Shown: piece after piece, positions 26,659 through 36,600 of the stretch
Layout of the letters: each line of letters begins with the position of its first letter
Numbering within the stretch: the stretch's first letter is position 1
Assembly: GCA_947571775.1 (NCBI GenBank)
Contig: CANOZK010000001.1
Coordinates: 124,001 to 188,000 of the forward strand
DNA length: 64,000 nt
Direction: 5' to 3'
From: an uncultured Lachnospiraceae bacterium
GTDB taxonomy: Bacteria > Bacillota > Clostridia > Lachnospirales > Lachnospiraceae
Made by a program: the position numbers and the translations under genes
Notes under the pieces: model-generated
Told to the model about the DNA's origin: nothing
The model's database searches: none
Seen by the model: the letters and a program-made list of their open reading frames with translations, nothing else

Positions 26659-26884
26659 AAAAGAGAGCCATATCTGACTCTCTTTTATCCTTAGTGAACC
26701 CGAAATGCCGTTTTCCTATATTTTGACGCCTAGCTAAACTGCTAGGTGGGTAACCGCAATTAGACTTCTGCCTACCACGACTTGAGGTCTGACATCTATC
26801 TAACAATCTAGGAATCCCATGAACGTAAATGTAGGTTCAAAATAATAGGGGATATCGTACATTCCAGGCGATTTACCTCTGCTA
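26659..26884 (-). ncRNA. ssrS: Probable 6S RNA
   Basis: A strong promoter (26891-26919) and a terminator (stem around 26659-26685 followed by T's on the minus strand) bracket about 200 bases without a gene. Long-range pairing is visible: CCTATTATTTTGA near the 5' side with TCAAAATATAGG near the 3' side, and an inner CCTAGC-GCTAGG hairpin. GAACC near the start can also pair with GGGTTC near the end. Size, isolation, double-stranded rod with open centre, and Firmicute setting suggest 6S RNA, the RNA polymerase regulator. The call is by shape and general resemblance, not a covariance search. Confidence 0.6.
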
Positions 26885-26890
26885 GAATAG

Positions 26891-26919
26891 ATTATACTAT
26901 ATTCTATGCAGATTTACAA
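26891..26919 (-). promoter_or_regulatory. Sigma-A promoter of the 6S-like RNA
   Basis: Minus strand TTGTAA (26919-26914), a 17-base spacer, and a perfect TATAAT (26896-26891). It points toward the non-coding region, not to pckA. Confidence 0.85.
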
Positions 26920-26961
26920 GAAGCATACGAAGTAAATTTTTACCTTATGAATCGATAACGA

Positions 26962-28653
26962 TTATGCCAGCTCGTCTACCACTTTCTGGATCGCTGCAAG
27001 GGCATCTTCCGGCAGTTTGTCATAGCCACCCTTAGCTGTGGCAAATTCTTTGATCTCATTTACACGGTCGTTCATACGAGCTTTTAATTGCTCCAAATAA
27101 GCCGCATCCTTCATATCCGGCACAAAGCCTTCCCATTCCATGATCTCAATATCAGAGAATGGCTCCCACGGCTTGAATTCCGCCCGTTTTTCCACAATGG
27201 CTTCCAGAATTCCCAGAGTATCCTTTGGCTGTACTTTCTTGCCCATAAAATCCCCGGTGTTAATAATATAACAGTCTACGTTCTTCTCCTCTACCAGCTT
27301 CTTAAACTTCCGGTAATCGTCCGCCAAAGGATAAGTACGGAATGGATTCGCATAGGGAACAACCACCAGTTTATTGGGGTCTACACCCGGAGCCAGACGC
27401 TCTGCGGAAGAACGTTTGGTGGCCAACGTTGCGCCCATAACAGAGGCCAGCGCTGCGCCTTTGAGCCGTACAACCGGAGGAATGGTCGGATCCTTCATAA
27501 TCCAAAAAATAGCATTTACCGGCTCGTCAATCTTGTCCACCCGGTTGGGCGCCCACAGTTTTGACTTGATGGCGCGGCCGTTTCCGTTGCGGATATCTTC
27601 GGTTACAATCTGCACCTTGCCGTCTTCGTCGAGTGTAGCGGAACAGTTCTGAACCGTCAGCAGGAACTTGTTGTCCGGGCAGCCGGCAGGGTAATCCTGT
27701 GTTTTGTCAAAATATGTGGGTTCCAGTGCAATGGAAGCGCAGGTATCTGTATTGATGATAAATGCATCGTCATGCAGCACTTTGATCTCATATTTTCCAT
27801 CGTGTTTTGCATGAGTAATCGTGGATTTTCCAGAACCTGACAGCCCGTATACCGATGCCACATACTTGGAGCCATCAGACAGGGTATACTCTTTTTGTCC
27901 GCCGTGGCAGGCTGCATATCCATTGCGGTTTGCAACGGCCCACGCCATGGTCAGCGTTCCCTTCTTATGCTCTCCGAAGTACCTCATACCTAAGATGCAG
28001 GCGCAGTTCTGATTCGTATTAAAATAGCAAAGCGTCTGAGGATCGCTTAAACAGTCAAAGCTTACGCCGGGATGCGCAACCGGGGTCCACTGAGGATCTG
28101 AGAAAATATAAATATCAGCTTCCTTGCCATCGCCGACCGGTTTGGAGTTCTTATACATTTTCACATACTCATCAGACATATACTGGAAATTCAGCATCCA
28201 AGAATACATAATATTCTCTTCGCCTTCTGGAATCAGCAAATGAGCCTTTACCATAAATTCCGGATCCAGACCTACGTAAGTTTCCGCATGATACAGATTC
28301 TTCCAGCGCGCTTCATAAATTGCATCCATCGTCACCTTATCCAGAGCTTCGCAGTCCACACCCGGCTCTCCGGCAATGCGGCGTGCGGCTGCATAACGTC
28401 CAGTAATGGCGCCGTCGTTAAAAAGAAGCACCTTGGCGTCTGCTTCCAGTCCAAATTCTTCTCCGCGGTAAACTGGCATGTCTGTCACAATTGTCCCTGG
28501 GGAATTCTTTGCCAGCTCATATGCTTCCTTCAAAGTGTTGACTTTGATTACATTATTTCCATAAAACGCCGCTTCAATGATGGAACGGGTCTTGCTGAAA
28601 CCCACCTTGCCCGCGCCGATTTCACTGATTGGATAGTATGCTTTTGTTGACAT
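26962..28653 (-). CDS. pckA: Phosphoenolpyruvate carboxykinase (ATP)
   Basis: Interconverts oxaloacetate and phosphoenolpyruvate with ATP/ADP. At 563 residues it is slightly longer than the usual 530-540. The P-loop is GLSGSGKST; the kinase-2 region LHDDAFIIN, and the ATKRSSAERLAPG stretch, mark the ATP-dependent type. It has its own strong promoter. In an acetogen it would link C4 and C3 metabolism, either for gluconeogenesis or for ATP gain. No neighbour on the same transcript. Confidence 0.95.
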   Translation of the reverse strand: MSTKAYYPISEIGAGKVGFSKTRSIIEAAFYGNNVIKVNTLKEAYELAKNSPGTIVTDMPVYRGEEFGLEADAKVLLFNDGAITGRYAAARRIAGEPGVDCEALDKVTMDAIYEARWKNLYHAETYVGLDPEFMVKAHLLIPEGEENIMYSWMLNFQYMSDEYVKMYKNSKPVGDGKEADIYIFSDPQWTPVAHPGVSFDCLSDPQTLCYFNTNQNCACILGMRYFGEHKKGTLTMAWAVANRNGYAACHGGQKEYTLSDGSKYVASVYGLSGSGKSTITHAKHDGKYEIKVLHDDAFIINTDTCASIALEPTYFDKTQDYPAGCPDNKFLLTVQNCSATLDEDGKVQIVTEDIRNGNGRAIKSKLWAPNRVDKIDEPVNAIFWIMKDPTIPPVVRLKGAALASVMGATLATKRSSAERLAPGVDPNKLVVVPYANPFRTYPLADDYRKFKKLVEEKNVDCYIINTGDFMGKKVQPKDTLGILEAIVEKRAEFKPWEPFSDIEIMEWEGFVPDMKDAAYLEQLKARMNDRVNEIKEFATAKGGYDKLPEDALAAIQKVVDELA

Positions 28654-28707
28654 ATAACATCCTCCTTATATCAATCATTCATGTTCTCAAATCCAAAAAT
28701 TTACTTT

Positions 28708-28736
28708 ATTATCACACTTCCAAATATAAATGTCAA
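28708..28736 (-). promoter_or_regulatory. Sigma-A promoter of pckA
   Basis: Minus strand TTGACA (28736-28731), a 17-base spacer, and GATAAT (28713-28708), about 55 bases before the pckA ATG. The remaining 28654-28990 gap holds this promoter and the thrC terminator; an 80-codon plus-strand frame there looks random. Confidence 0.85.
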
Positions 28737-28852
28737 GGGCTTAACAGACGAAATCCCTCGGCTGTATGACCGTATAATTGGTGATTTTTTCCTGGCCGTA
28801 TTCCAAAAATCACTTGAAATTCACTTGTTTTCATGTTATATCAAGGATAAAG

Positions 28853-28888
28853 AAAAGGTGCCTGCTGGTAAAGTAATAGGCACCTTTT
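28853..28888 (-). terminator. Rho-independent terminator of thrC
   Basis: Ten-base stem AAAAGGTGCC/GGCACCTTTT with a 16-base loop; on the minus strand followed by TTTTCTTTAT. Located about 100 bases beyond the thrC stop. Confidence 0.85.
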
Positions 28889-28990
28889 ATAGAATCCCAT
28901 CCCAACAGGCGGAATTTCCATAATCAAATTTTATTATAGTTTGACAAGGATGGCAACAGCATCCAAATTACATTTCACAGCACGGTTTGT

Positions 28991-30481
28991 CTATTTGATT
29001 CCCAATATATCTTTGACCGCTGCCGGCATGTCTGCCGCATCTACTACCCGGTCATGGAGCACCGGCGCAGTGCGGATTTCTTCGATTGCTCTGGGCACGG
29101 CGGTTCCAGTAAGCCGGTTTAATTCGTCTACCAGTTCAAAGTCTGACATCGTTTCATACTTAGAATCCAAAGAACACATCACGCTGCGGGTAAACTTATA
29201 AGGGCTGGCTGTGGAGGCGATGACTGCAATTCGTTCATCTCCTGTCTGGGCTTTGTATTTCTCATAAACCGTGGCGGCTACTGCCGTGTGGGGATCCATC
29301 ATGTATCCGGTTTTTCTAAATACGCGGGCAATGGTTTGGCCTGCCTCCTCTTCTGTGGCATAATTTCCATAAAAATCCCCTAATTGCTCCCGCATGTCTG
29401 CTGTAATCTCATATTTTCCCTGGGCGGACAGCGCTTCCATCAGCTCTTTGCACTTTTCGGAATCCTCCCCGGCGATTCGGTAAATCAAACGCTCCAGATT
29501 ACTGGATATTAAAATATCCATGGACGGCGAGGTGGTAAGGATAAATTCCCGGTTTTTATCGTAAACACCTGTGGAGAAAAAATCATACAACACTTTGTTG
29601 TCATTGGAGGCGCAGATCAGCTTGTCAATGGGCAGCCCCATCTGTTTTCCGTAATAGGCGGCCAGAATGTTTCCGAAATTCCCGGTGGGCACCACCGCAT
29701 GAATTTTCTCGCCTTCTTGAATCTTGCCCTGCCTCAGCAAAGTAGCGTATGCGTAAACGTAATAGACAATCTGAGGAACCAAACGGCCGACATTGATGGA
29801 ATTGGCCGAGGAAAACAGAAAGCCCGCCTGCGCAAGTTCTTCTCCCAGCTTAGGATCGTGAAACATCTTCTTTACCGCCGTCTGGGCATCGTCAAAGTTC
29901 CCGGTAATTCCCACTACATAAGTATTCGCGCCTTTTTGCGTAACCATCTGCTTTTCCTGAATGGGGCTGACGCCATGCTTCGGATAGAATACAATAATTC
30001 TGGTTCCCGGCACATCGGCAAACCCTGCCATAGCGGCCTTTCCCGTATCCCCGGAGGTAGCTGTCAGGATTACGATCTCGCGGTCTTCGTGGTTCTTTTT
30101 AGCGGAAACCGTCATCAAATGCGGCAGAATCGACAGAGCCATATCTTTAAAGGCAATGGTCGCCCCATGAAACAGTTCCAGATAATAGGCCCCGTCTTTC
30201 TCCGCCAGAGGCGCAATCTCTGTTGTATCAAATTTGGAATCGTATGCCCTCTGAATACATCCCTTTAGCTCTTCCTCTGTAAAATCTGTCAAAAAGCTGC
30301 TCATAACTTCATAAGCCAGCTCCTGATAACTCAGCTCGGAAAGCTCCTTGAGACTTTTCTTTAACTTTGGAACTGCCGTAGGCACGAACAGTCCCCCATC
30401 CGGGGAAAGCCCCTGTAAAATTGCCTGCGATGCCGTAACGGCCTCTTTGTTTCCTCTTGTGCTTTTGTATAAAATTTCCAT
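28991..30481 (-). CDS. thrC: Threonine synthase
   Basis: PLP enzyme of 496 residues that converts O-phospho-L-homoserine to threonine. It is of the long (fungal/gram-negative-like) type: N-terminus starts MEILYKSTRGN, the PLP lysine is in HGATIAFKDMALS, and the phosphate-binding turn is TGNFGNILAAYYG with TATSGDTGKAA before it. It is transcribed alone from a strong promoter; no other threonine gene is next to it. Confidence 0.95.
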   Translation of the reverse strand: MEILYKSTRGNKEAVTASQAILQGLSPDGGLFVPTAVPKLKKSLKELSELSYQELAYEVMSSFLTDFTEEELKGCIQRAYDSKFDTTEIAPLAEKDGAYYLELFHGATIAFKDMALSILPHLMTVSAKKNHEDREIVILTATSGDTGKAAMAGFADVPGTRIIVFYPKHGVSPIQEKQMVTQKGANTYVVGITGNFDDAQTAVKKMFHDPKLGEELAQAGFLFSSANSINVGRLVPQIVYYVYAYATLLRQGKIQEGEKIHAVVPTGNFGNILAAYYGKQMGLPIDKLICASNDNKVLYDFFSTGVYDKNREFILTTSPSMDILISSNLERLIYRIAGEDSEKCKELMEALSAQGKYEITADMREQLGDFYGNYATEEEAGQTIARVFRKTGYMMDPHTAVAATVYEKYKAQTGDERIAVIASTASPYKFTRSVMCSLDSKYETMSDFELVDELNRLTGTAVPRAIEEIRTAPVLHDRVVDAADMPAAVKDILGIK

Positions 30482-30540
30482 ATGTTTAACCTCTCTATCT
30501 TTTACCCTGTTTTGTTCACTGTCGCTATTATTCTATTGGG

Positions 30541-30569
30541 ATTATAGCATCTGCTCTCGAAAACTGCAA
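30541..30569 (-). promoter_or_regulatory. Sigma-A promoter of thrC
   Basis: Minus strand TTGCAG (30569-30564), a 17-base spacer, and TATAAT (30546-30541), about 60 bases before the thrC start. No T-box is visible in the short leader. Confidence 0.8.
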
Positions 30570-30730
30570 TCAGATCCTATTGAAAACAGATTCTATCACA
30601 ATTCGACACGAATTTCAATATTATCACAACTGCTTTTCACAGAGATCCAGCTTTACAAAATCAGATGTATGTTTTCTTCCATATGGGAAACAGCTATTAA
30701 AAAATGGATTTATATGGAGTTTATATTTCT

Positions 30731-31117
30731 ATGAAAAACAAATTTTTGCTGTGCGGGAGTGTGGGCTGGTGTATGGAAATCTTCTGGACGGGGATTCACT
30801 GTCTGGAGCAAAGGGATTTTACTTTGATGGGACATTCTTCTATCTGGATGTTTCCGATCTATGGGATGGCGGCGGTCATCGGACCGGTATCCAAATATCT
30901 AAAGGGGCTTCCAGCGTTATGGCGGGGCAGCATTTACACGGTCGGTATTTATTTTATGGAGTTTACGACTGGGTCTTTGCTGAGCCGGCTGCAAATCTGT
31001 CCGTGGGATTACAGCCAGGCGGCTTTGAATTATAAAGGGTTGATCCGGTTTGACTATGCGCCCTTATGGTTTCTGGCCGGATTGTTTTTCGAGAAAATTC
31101 TTTCGGATAATTCTTGA
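30731..31117 (+). CDS. Small membrane protein, CmpB-type putative ABC transporter permease (PF06541-like)
   Basis: A 128-residue membrane protein with about four hydrophobic segments and typical family stretches (GSVGWCMEIFWTG, MFPIYGM, and WDYS in a conserved loop). The start at 30731 is preferred over 30704, which leaves nine extra residues without a ribosome site; GGAG lies 11 bases upstream of 30731. The family's transport role is predicted, not shown. Its stop overlaps the -35 region of the pyrB promoter. Confidence 0.7.
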   Translation: MKNKFLLCGSVGWCMEIFWTGIHCLEQRDFTLMGHSSIWMFPIYGMAAVIGPVSKYLKGLPALWRGSIYTVGIYFMEFTTGSLLSRLQICPWDYSQAALNYKGLIRFDYAPLWFLAGLFFEKILSDNS

Positions 31118-31142
31118 AAAAAACTGGCAGCTATTATATGAT
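31114..31142 (+). promoter_or_regulatory. Promoter of pyrBI
   Basis: TTGAAA (31114-31119), 17-base spacer and TATGAT (31137-31142), about 45 bases before pyrB. No PyrR-type attenuator is visible in this short leader. Confidence 0.65.
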
Positions 31143-31185
31143 GGTTAAAACCTGTGACTTTTCAATTCTATCAGGAGGTTAATCT

Positions 31186-32100
31186 ATGAATCATATTATA
31201 AGCCCATTGGACCTGTCTGTGGAAGAGCTGGATAAGCTTTTGGATCTAGCAAACGATATTGAGCGCTATCCCGAAAAGTACGCTCATACCTGCGAGGGGA
31301 AGCGACTGGCTTCTCTGTTTTACGAACCCAGCACCCGGACGCGGCTGAGCTTTGAGGCGGCTATGATGAATCTGGGCGGGAAAGTGCTCGGCTTCTCGGA
31401 ACAGGGTTCCAGCTCTGCCACGAAGGGGGAGAGCGTGGCAGATACCATCCGTGTCGTGTCGTGTTACGCAGACATTGCCGCTATCCGCCATCCCAAGGAA
31501 GGAGCAGCTCTGGTCGCTTCTATGGCTTCCCAGATTCCAGTTATCAACGCCGGGGACGGCGGCCATCAGCACCCTACGCAAACCTTGACGGATCTGCTTA
31601 CCATTCGTTCCCTGAAAGGGCGGCTGGATAATCTGAATATCGGCTTGTGCGGCGATTTAAAGTTCGGCCGTACCGTACATTCTCTGATTGAAGCCCTTGT
31701 CCGCTATCCGAATGTTTCTTTTACCCTGATTTCACCGGAGGAGCTTCGGATTCCCGGCTATATCCGCAATGAAGTCTTAAAGAAAAAAGACATTCCTTTC
31801 CGGGAAGTGGTGCGCTTAGAGGAAGCTTTGCCGGAACTGGATCTGCTTTATATGACCAGAGTGCAGAAGGAACGCTTCTTCAATGAAGAGGATTATATCC
31901 GTATGAAGGATTTCTACATACTGGATGAAATCAAGATGAAGCTGGCCAAACCTGATATGCTGGTGCTCCATCCGCTTCCCAGGGTAAATGAAATATCCGT
32001 GGAGGTGGACAAAGATCCCCGTGCCGCTTATTTTAAACAGGCGCAGTACGGCGTCTATGTGCGCATGGCCCTGATACTGACGTTACTGGAGATTGCTTAA
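31186..32100 (+). CDS. pyrB: Aspartate carbamoyltransferase catalytic chain
   Basis: Catalyses carbamoyl phosphate plus aspartate to carbamoyl aspartate in pyrimidine synthesis. The 304-residue length is normal. The carbamoyl-phosphate motif is [22 protein letters not shown] and [10 protein letters not shown] are further active-site stretches. AGGAGG precedes the ATG. The regulatory chain gene follows after 15 bases, so the enzyme is of the allosteric E. coli type. Confidence 0.97.
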   Translation: MNHIISPLDLSVEELDKLLDLANDIERYPEKYAHTCEGKRLASLFYEPSTRTRLSFEAAMMNLGGKVLGFSEQGSSSATKGESVADTIRVVSCYADIAAIRHPKEGAALVASMASQIPVINAGDGGHQHPTQTLTDLLTIRSLKGRLDNLNIGLCGDLKFGRTVHSLIEALVRYPNVSFTLISPEELRIPGYIRNEVLKKKDIPFREVVRLEEALPELDLLYMTRVQKERFFNEEDYIRMKDFYILDEIKMKLAKPDMLVLHPLPRVNEISVEVDKDPRAAYFKQAQYGVYVRMALILTLLEIA

Positions 32101-32115
32101 GAGAGGAGCACGCTT

Positions 32116-32547
32116 ATGTTAAATGTTGGACAGATCACGGAAGGATTTGTATTGGATCATATCAAAGCCGGAAACAGCATGACCATTTACCATGACCTTG
32201 GCCTGGACAAGCTGGACTGCACGGTGGCGATTATCAAAAACGCCCGCAGCAATAAGATGGGCAAAAAAGATATTCTTAAGGTGGAGTGTGACATTGACAC
32301 GCTGAATCTGGATATCCTGGGATTTATCGATCATAATATCACAGTAAACATTATCCAGAACGGCGAAATTGTGGATAAGAAAAAATTAAAGCTTCCTCCT
32401 GAAATTGTAAATGTCATTCAATGTAAAAATCCCCGCTGCATTACCTCGATAGAACATGGACTGGATCAGATTTTCGTGCTGACCGATGAAGAACGGGAAA
32501 TTTATCGTTGTAAATATTGTGAAGGCAAATATAAGAAATATAAATAA
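32116..32547 (+). CDS. pyrI: Aspartate carbamoyltransferase regulatory chain
   Basis: Zinc-containing regulatory subunit of 143 residues that binds nucleotides and tunes PyrB. The N-terminal allosteric domain (about 1-95) is followed by a zinc domain with the cysteine pairs CKNPRC and CKYC. It is co-transcribed with pyrB. A set of hairpins and a terminator follow. Confidence 0.95.
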   Translation: MLNVGQITEGFVLDHIKAGNSMTIYHDLGLDKLDCTVAIIKNARSNKMGKKDILKVECDIDTLNLDILGFIDHNITVNIIQNGEIVDKKKLKLPPEIVNVIQCKNPRCITSIEHGLDQIFVLTDEEREIYRCKYCEGKYKKYK

Positions 32548-32556
32548 GCAAACACG

Positions 32557-32664
32557 GAGTAGGCGCCTCTCATTGAGAGGTAAATTCCCCTGCTTTGGGA
32601 GCTTCCACTTTTGGAGTGGGTAACTCTGTTGGAAAGGCGCCTGTTTGCGCAGGTGCCTTTCTTT
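32557..32664 (+). other. Structured RNA-like element after pyrI with terminator
   Basis: Several stems in a row: CCTCTC/GAGAGG, a CCC/GGG stem, CCACT/AGTGG, then the terminator AAAGGCGCCTG/CAGGTGCCTTT (32633-32660) with a T-rich tail. AGGCGCCT at 32561-32568 is the same palindrome as in the terminator stem (32635-32642), so the two can pair and compete with it, closing the whole element. Such a fold suggests a small RNA or a 3' UTR element. Rfam membership was not tested. Confidence 0.45.
32633..32664 (+). terminator. Rho-independent terminator of pyrBI
   Basis: Eleven-base stem with one G-T pair, six-base loop, and a T-rich tail (TTTCTTTAT). It ends the pyrBI transcript before the convergent Rpn gene. 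Confidence 0.8.
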
Positions 32665-32729
32665 ATATCTAATATGGCATATGCTGAGAAGAGTTTCAAG
32701 CTTTTCCTAGTCTAAGCCAGTGTTACTGA

Positions 32730-33614
32730 CTACTTACTTGCCAATCCGTACTCCTGCATTAACTGTTCCTGGAAATCTTTATCACTTGCAGAACGTTCTA
32801 AATCTGCAAAGCGTTTACTTTGTATCAAAAATCGATTTAATTTATTGATGCGTTCTGCTTCCTGTTCCATTCCGATTTTTTTCCCAGCTTCTATTCCCTG
32901 CTCCATTCCCTGTTCTATTGCTTCTCTCATCATCTGATTATGATCCCGGATTGCTTTCTCTCTGGCTTCATAGGCCAGCCGTTTTTCTTTGTCCTGACTG
33001 ATAATCTGCAAATGTTCGTATGCGCTTTCAATGTATGGATTTTTCTGTGCCAGCATATCAAATTCCCCCTTTTGTTCAGCATTGATAAACTTTGCCCAAA
33101 GTTCAAGCTCACTGCTGTCTTCTCTAAGCTCCGCTGGAAGTTTTGGAAGTTCAATGACATGAAATTCCATTTTATCTGTATATACAAAACCGCGAGTATC
33201 CTCCCGAATATGAAAACAGGAATAAAATTCTTTTTCCCCATGGAAAAGCTTAAAATCCAAGATACTGATACCCACGCATTTCTTGAATATAGTATAATCT
33301 TGTCCAGATGAAATCTGTTCTACATACATTTTTGATAGATAAAATAAGGAACGGTCTGCCCATACTTTCAATTCTGAAAGCTGGATTTCAATATCAATTT
33401 CTACATTGTTGTTCATCAAAAGCCGAACGTCTAGGATTCCTTGTTTATCTTCTTCGTGTTCTTTGCGCAGGTTGGTGTTGAGAATACGCGTTTCCTTAAT
33501 ATCCTCCAGTTGAATTTTCAATACGGCAGACAGAAAACCGACGCGCGCTTTTTCATTTGTCATAATTTCTTTAAAAGCAAAATCTATTTTCGGCTTCATC
33601 AGAAATTCATCCAT
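32730..33614 (-). CDS. Rpn-family recombination-promoting nuclease / PD-(D/E)XK transposase-like protein
   Basis: A 294-residue protein of the PD-(D/E)XK 'Rpn/YhgA-like' family, common in gut Clostridia. The N-terminus (KPKIDFAFKEIM) and the catalytic-like strand GILDVRLLMNNNVEIDIEIQ (D...E-I-Q) are characteristic. The C-terminal tail is charged and repetitive (AIEQGMEQGIEAGKKIGM), typical of these proteins. Family members can nick or cut DNA and promote recombination; activity here is unknown. No terminal repeats mark it as a mobile element. Confidence 0.85.
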   Translation of the reverse strand: MDEFLMKPKIDFAFKEIMTNEKARVGFLSAVLKIQLEDIKETRILNTNLRKEHEEDKQGILDVRLLMNNNVEIDIEIQLSELKVWADRSLFYLSKMYVEQISSGQDYTIFKKCVGISILDFKLFHGEKEFYSCFHIREDTRGFVYTDKMEFHVIELPKLPAELREDSSELELWAKFINAEQKGEFDMLAQKNPYIESAYEHLQIISQDKEKRLAYEAREKAIRDHNQMMREAIEQGMEQGIEAGKKIGMEQEAERINKLNRFLIQSKRFADLERSASDKDFQEQLMQEYGLASK

Positions 33615-33637
33615 AGATTTTTCACCTCATTCCTTTG

Positions 33638-33680
33638 AAAAAATCACCGGGCAGTTTTCAGACTACCCGGCGTTTTTTTT
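33638..33680. terminator. Bidirectional terminator between Rpn gene and giant surface protein gene
   Basis: Stem CCGGGCAG (33647-33654) with CTACCCGG (33663-33670), one mismatch, an eight-base loop. T runs follow on both strands (GTTTTTTTT on plus; TGATTTTTTC on minus). On the minus strand it lies just beyond the giant protein's stop. Confidence 0.8.
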
Positions 33681-33686
33681 GATTGC

Positions 33687-36600
33687 TTATTCTTTCATTT
33701 TCTTCTTTCGTTTGTAGATTACAGCTCCTGCTACTCCGCCCGCGCCTGCCAGAAGCAGAATCACATAAAGAGCAATCGGCGTGCTGTCTTCGGTTTTGGC
33801 TCCATTGGAGCTGATGATGTTGATGATATTATTTGCAGAAGTCGCTCGGGTTGTGACTCCGTTGGTGGCTGTCGGTGTGGCTGTTCCTGTGGACGCAGCC
33901 GGAGTTACCGTTCCGCTTGTGCCATTATTGCCATTGTTTCCGTTGTTGCCATTGTTTCCGTTGCCGGATGGTGTATCACCGCCTTGTACATCGGCTTGTT
34001 TGTCGATGATTACCACATAATCGGATGCGTGGGTAAAGTCATACCGTCCGATACCGTCTGCTGTGATCTTGTTTTTATCCATCTGTTCCAGACGTTCTCT
34101 GGTGGGATTGTAGTAATACAGGGTGGAATTGATCCCTGAATATTCATCTCCCAACGGAACGCGCAGCGTTGCCACAAAGCCGAATTCGCCGCTGTAAGCA
34201 AGGTGAAGCTGAATAGCTGTCTTGCCTTTTGCCACGGAATCTATTACATCCGATGGAATGTTATCCGTGAAAACGGTGAGCGCCATGTTAATGTCTTTTA
34301 ATGCGCTGGCCGTAATGTCTTCCCCGCGGATCGTCCAGGTGATTCCATCACCCATCTGCAGAACGATGGAAACGTCTCTTCCCTGTAATGCTTCCAGTAC
34401 AGAAGCCGGAAGTGTCTCCGTACCGTTCATAGTAACCGGAATCTCAGTGCCGGAGGATGCGTTGTTGATTGCCTGTATAATGTCTCCCCAGCCGACCTTG
34501 GTGTCCTCATTGGAGATGTAAGGAGCACGGGGGATCGTTTCTACTTCTGTGTAACCGCAGACGCCGCAAATCCTCTGGCGTTCGCCTTGTTCTTCTTTGG
34601 TGGGTTCCTGGGTGATACTCCATTCTCCCCAGGTGTGCTTGGAGCACTGTACCAGAACTTCCAACTCTATTTCACGGTCGCCGTACTGGCTGGCATCCGG
34701 GTTGTAGATAGCCGGATATGTGTGCCTTCCTACGGTTTTCATAATAGTATTGGAGTCTTTCCACTTAAATCCATTGCCAATATATACAGAGCTTAATTTC
34801 TTGCCCTGTACACCGGTCAGGTTCTGAGGAATGTTTGCTTCTTCGTAAGGAGCAAGGGCTTTTACGATATTTCCTGTACCTACGGCGGAATCGTTTAACA
34901 AATTGTAGTTTGTTGCGCTGTCGCCGGTCAGGGTAACGGTGGCCGTTACTCGCTTATCTTTTCCTACGTTTGGTGTGTCAAACGCAGCCTTGTATGTATA
35001 TTGAACGTCATCTACTGCGCCTTTAAAGGAAGCTGCAATCACCGCGTCTGTGGTGTTGTCGTAATATTTATCGGCAACGGTGATTCCTTCCAGTTCGATA
35101 TCTTTTGGCGTAATGTTGGCTGTGGCTGTCGCCGTGCTTCCAGTCGCCGTATAGTTGGCTGCGTCTGTGCCGCCTACCTGTACGTCCTTAGAGGTAACAG
35201 TCTTGTTGGTGCCGGCGTTCTTATCAGAAAATTCACCAGAACCGGTTACGGTAATGTTGTCGCCGGGAAGTGCTTCTGTGGTAAAGGCTACCACCGCATT
35301 GGCATTGCCATCGTAGACTTTGTTTTCGGCTGTCATGTTTAAGGTTAGCTGTTTGGGTAGGATGGTTCCTGTTGCATTGATATCGCCACTAGGCGCTACA
35401 TAGTAATCCTTAGCGGTTCCTTCTATTTTTACATTGGAAATTTTCAAAGGTTTATTGGTGCCAGCATTCTTATCGGCAAACTTCACCTCAGCTGTCCCAG
35501 TTACATCATCATTGTTGATTCGCCCCTCAAGCACTACGGTTGCCTGTGCGTCTGTGCTTCCATCGTATTCCTTTTGCACATTATTTACAGAAACAGTTAA
35601 TTGACGTTTACCAACCCTTGTAGGCGTCGAAGCCGAAGCTGTCAGAGCAGAATTACTCATATATGTAACTGTGACTGTAATTTGTTTACCAATATCTTCA
35701 CCCTTTAAATCATAAGTATTTCCCGCTCCAAGGTTCGTACCTTTCTCATCTGTCCATTGATAAAGAATCTGACCAGGATCGATTCCCTCATTTACAGTTG
35801 CCCTCAAAGTTTCTCCGTAACGGGCTTCTCCATTCAATGAAACCTGCAACGAACTGATATAATCTTCTGTATTGCTTTTAGATGCACTAGCCTTGTAAAG
35901 CTTTGATTGTTTTGCACGTACACATAATTGCCCTTTTAAGATTGTTCGGTCTTCAATAGGAAATTCATAGAGATCCGTATTACTTGCAGGCACATCCATC
36001 CACTTGTCAGCAGGAGCGTTTGGACCGTCATAAGTGAATTCATATCCATATGAAACTCTATCCTCTGTTACACCCCCAGCTATACCTTCAAAAATACAAG
36101 TAGGTCCTGTGGCATTTATACTCACATATTTTGGTACATATTGTTCAGGACAATCGGCTCGCTGAACGGGAAATTCTATACGTTGTTGTAAGAAGCCGCT
36201 TGTATTCGCAGCAGATACCCGGCAATAAATATAACAATCAATGTCGTCTGGACGTGTATCATAAAAATTGTCCGTAGAGTTTAAGTTTTCAATTTTTGTC
36301 ATGTTAGTGGCATCGTTTTCCGGCGCACGGTACCACTCATAGGAAAGTGTTCCTGCCCCTGCGTTACTGGGAGCTGCTGTGGCTATTATGCGATCTCCAT
36401 ACGTTACTTGCCCGCCGTCTTTTATTTCTCCATCGTGCTGCACTGCAAGGGTCAGATCTCCCTCAATCGCTTCCTCTTTTGTCCTAAATGAATATCCATA
36501 ACGCTCTGGGACATTCCTATTTGCATCAATCTGTTCGTCACCATGATAGTCATATGCTTCTCCTGGTGGGTTTACTTCTGGTGCACCTAGTCCTGCTCCC

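Noticed and set aside
28681..28923. An 80-codon frame between pckA and thrC
   Set aside because: It covers the pckA promoter and the thrC terminator; no ribosome site and no resemblance to a protein.
32730..33614. Rpn-type protein as an insertion sequence
   Set aside because: No terminal inverted repeats or target duplications are visible, and such genes are usually stand-alone.
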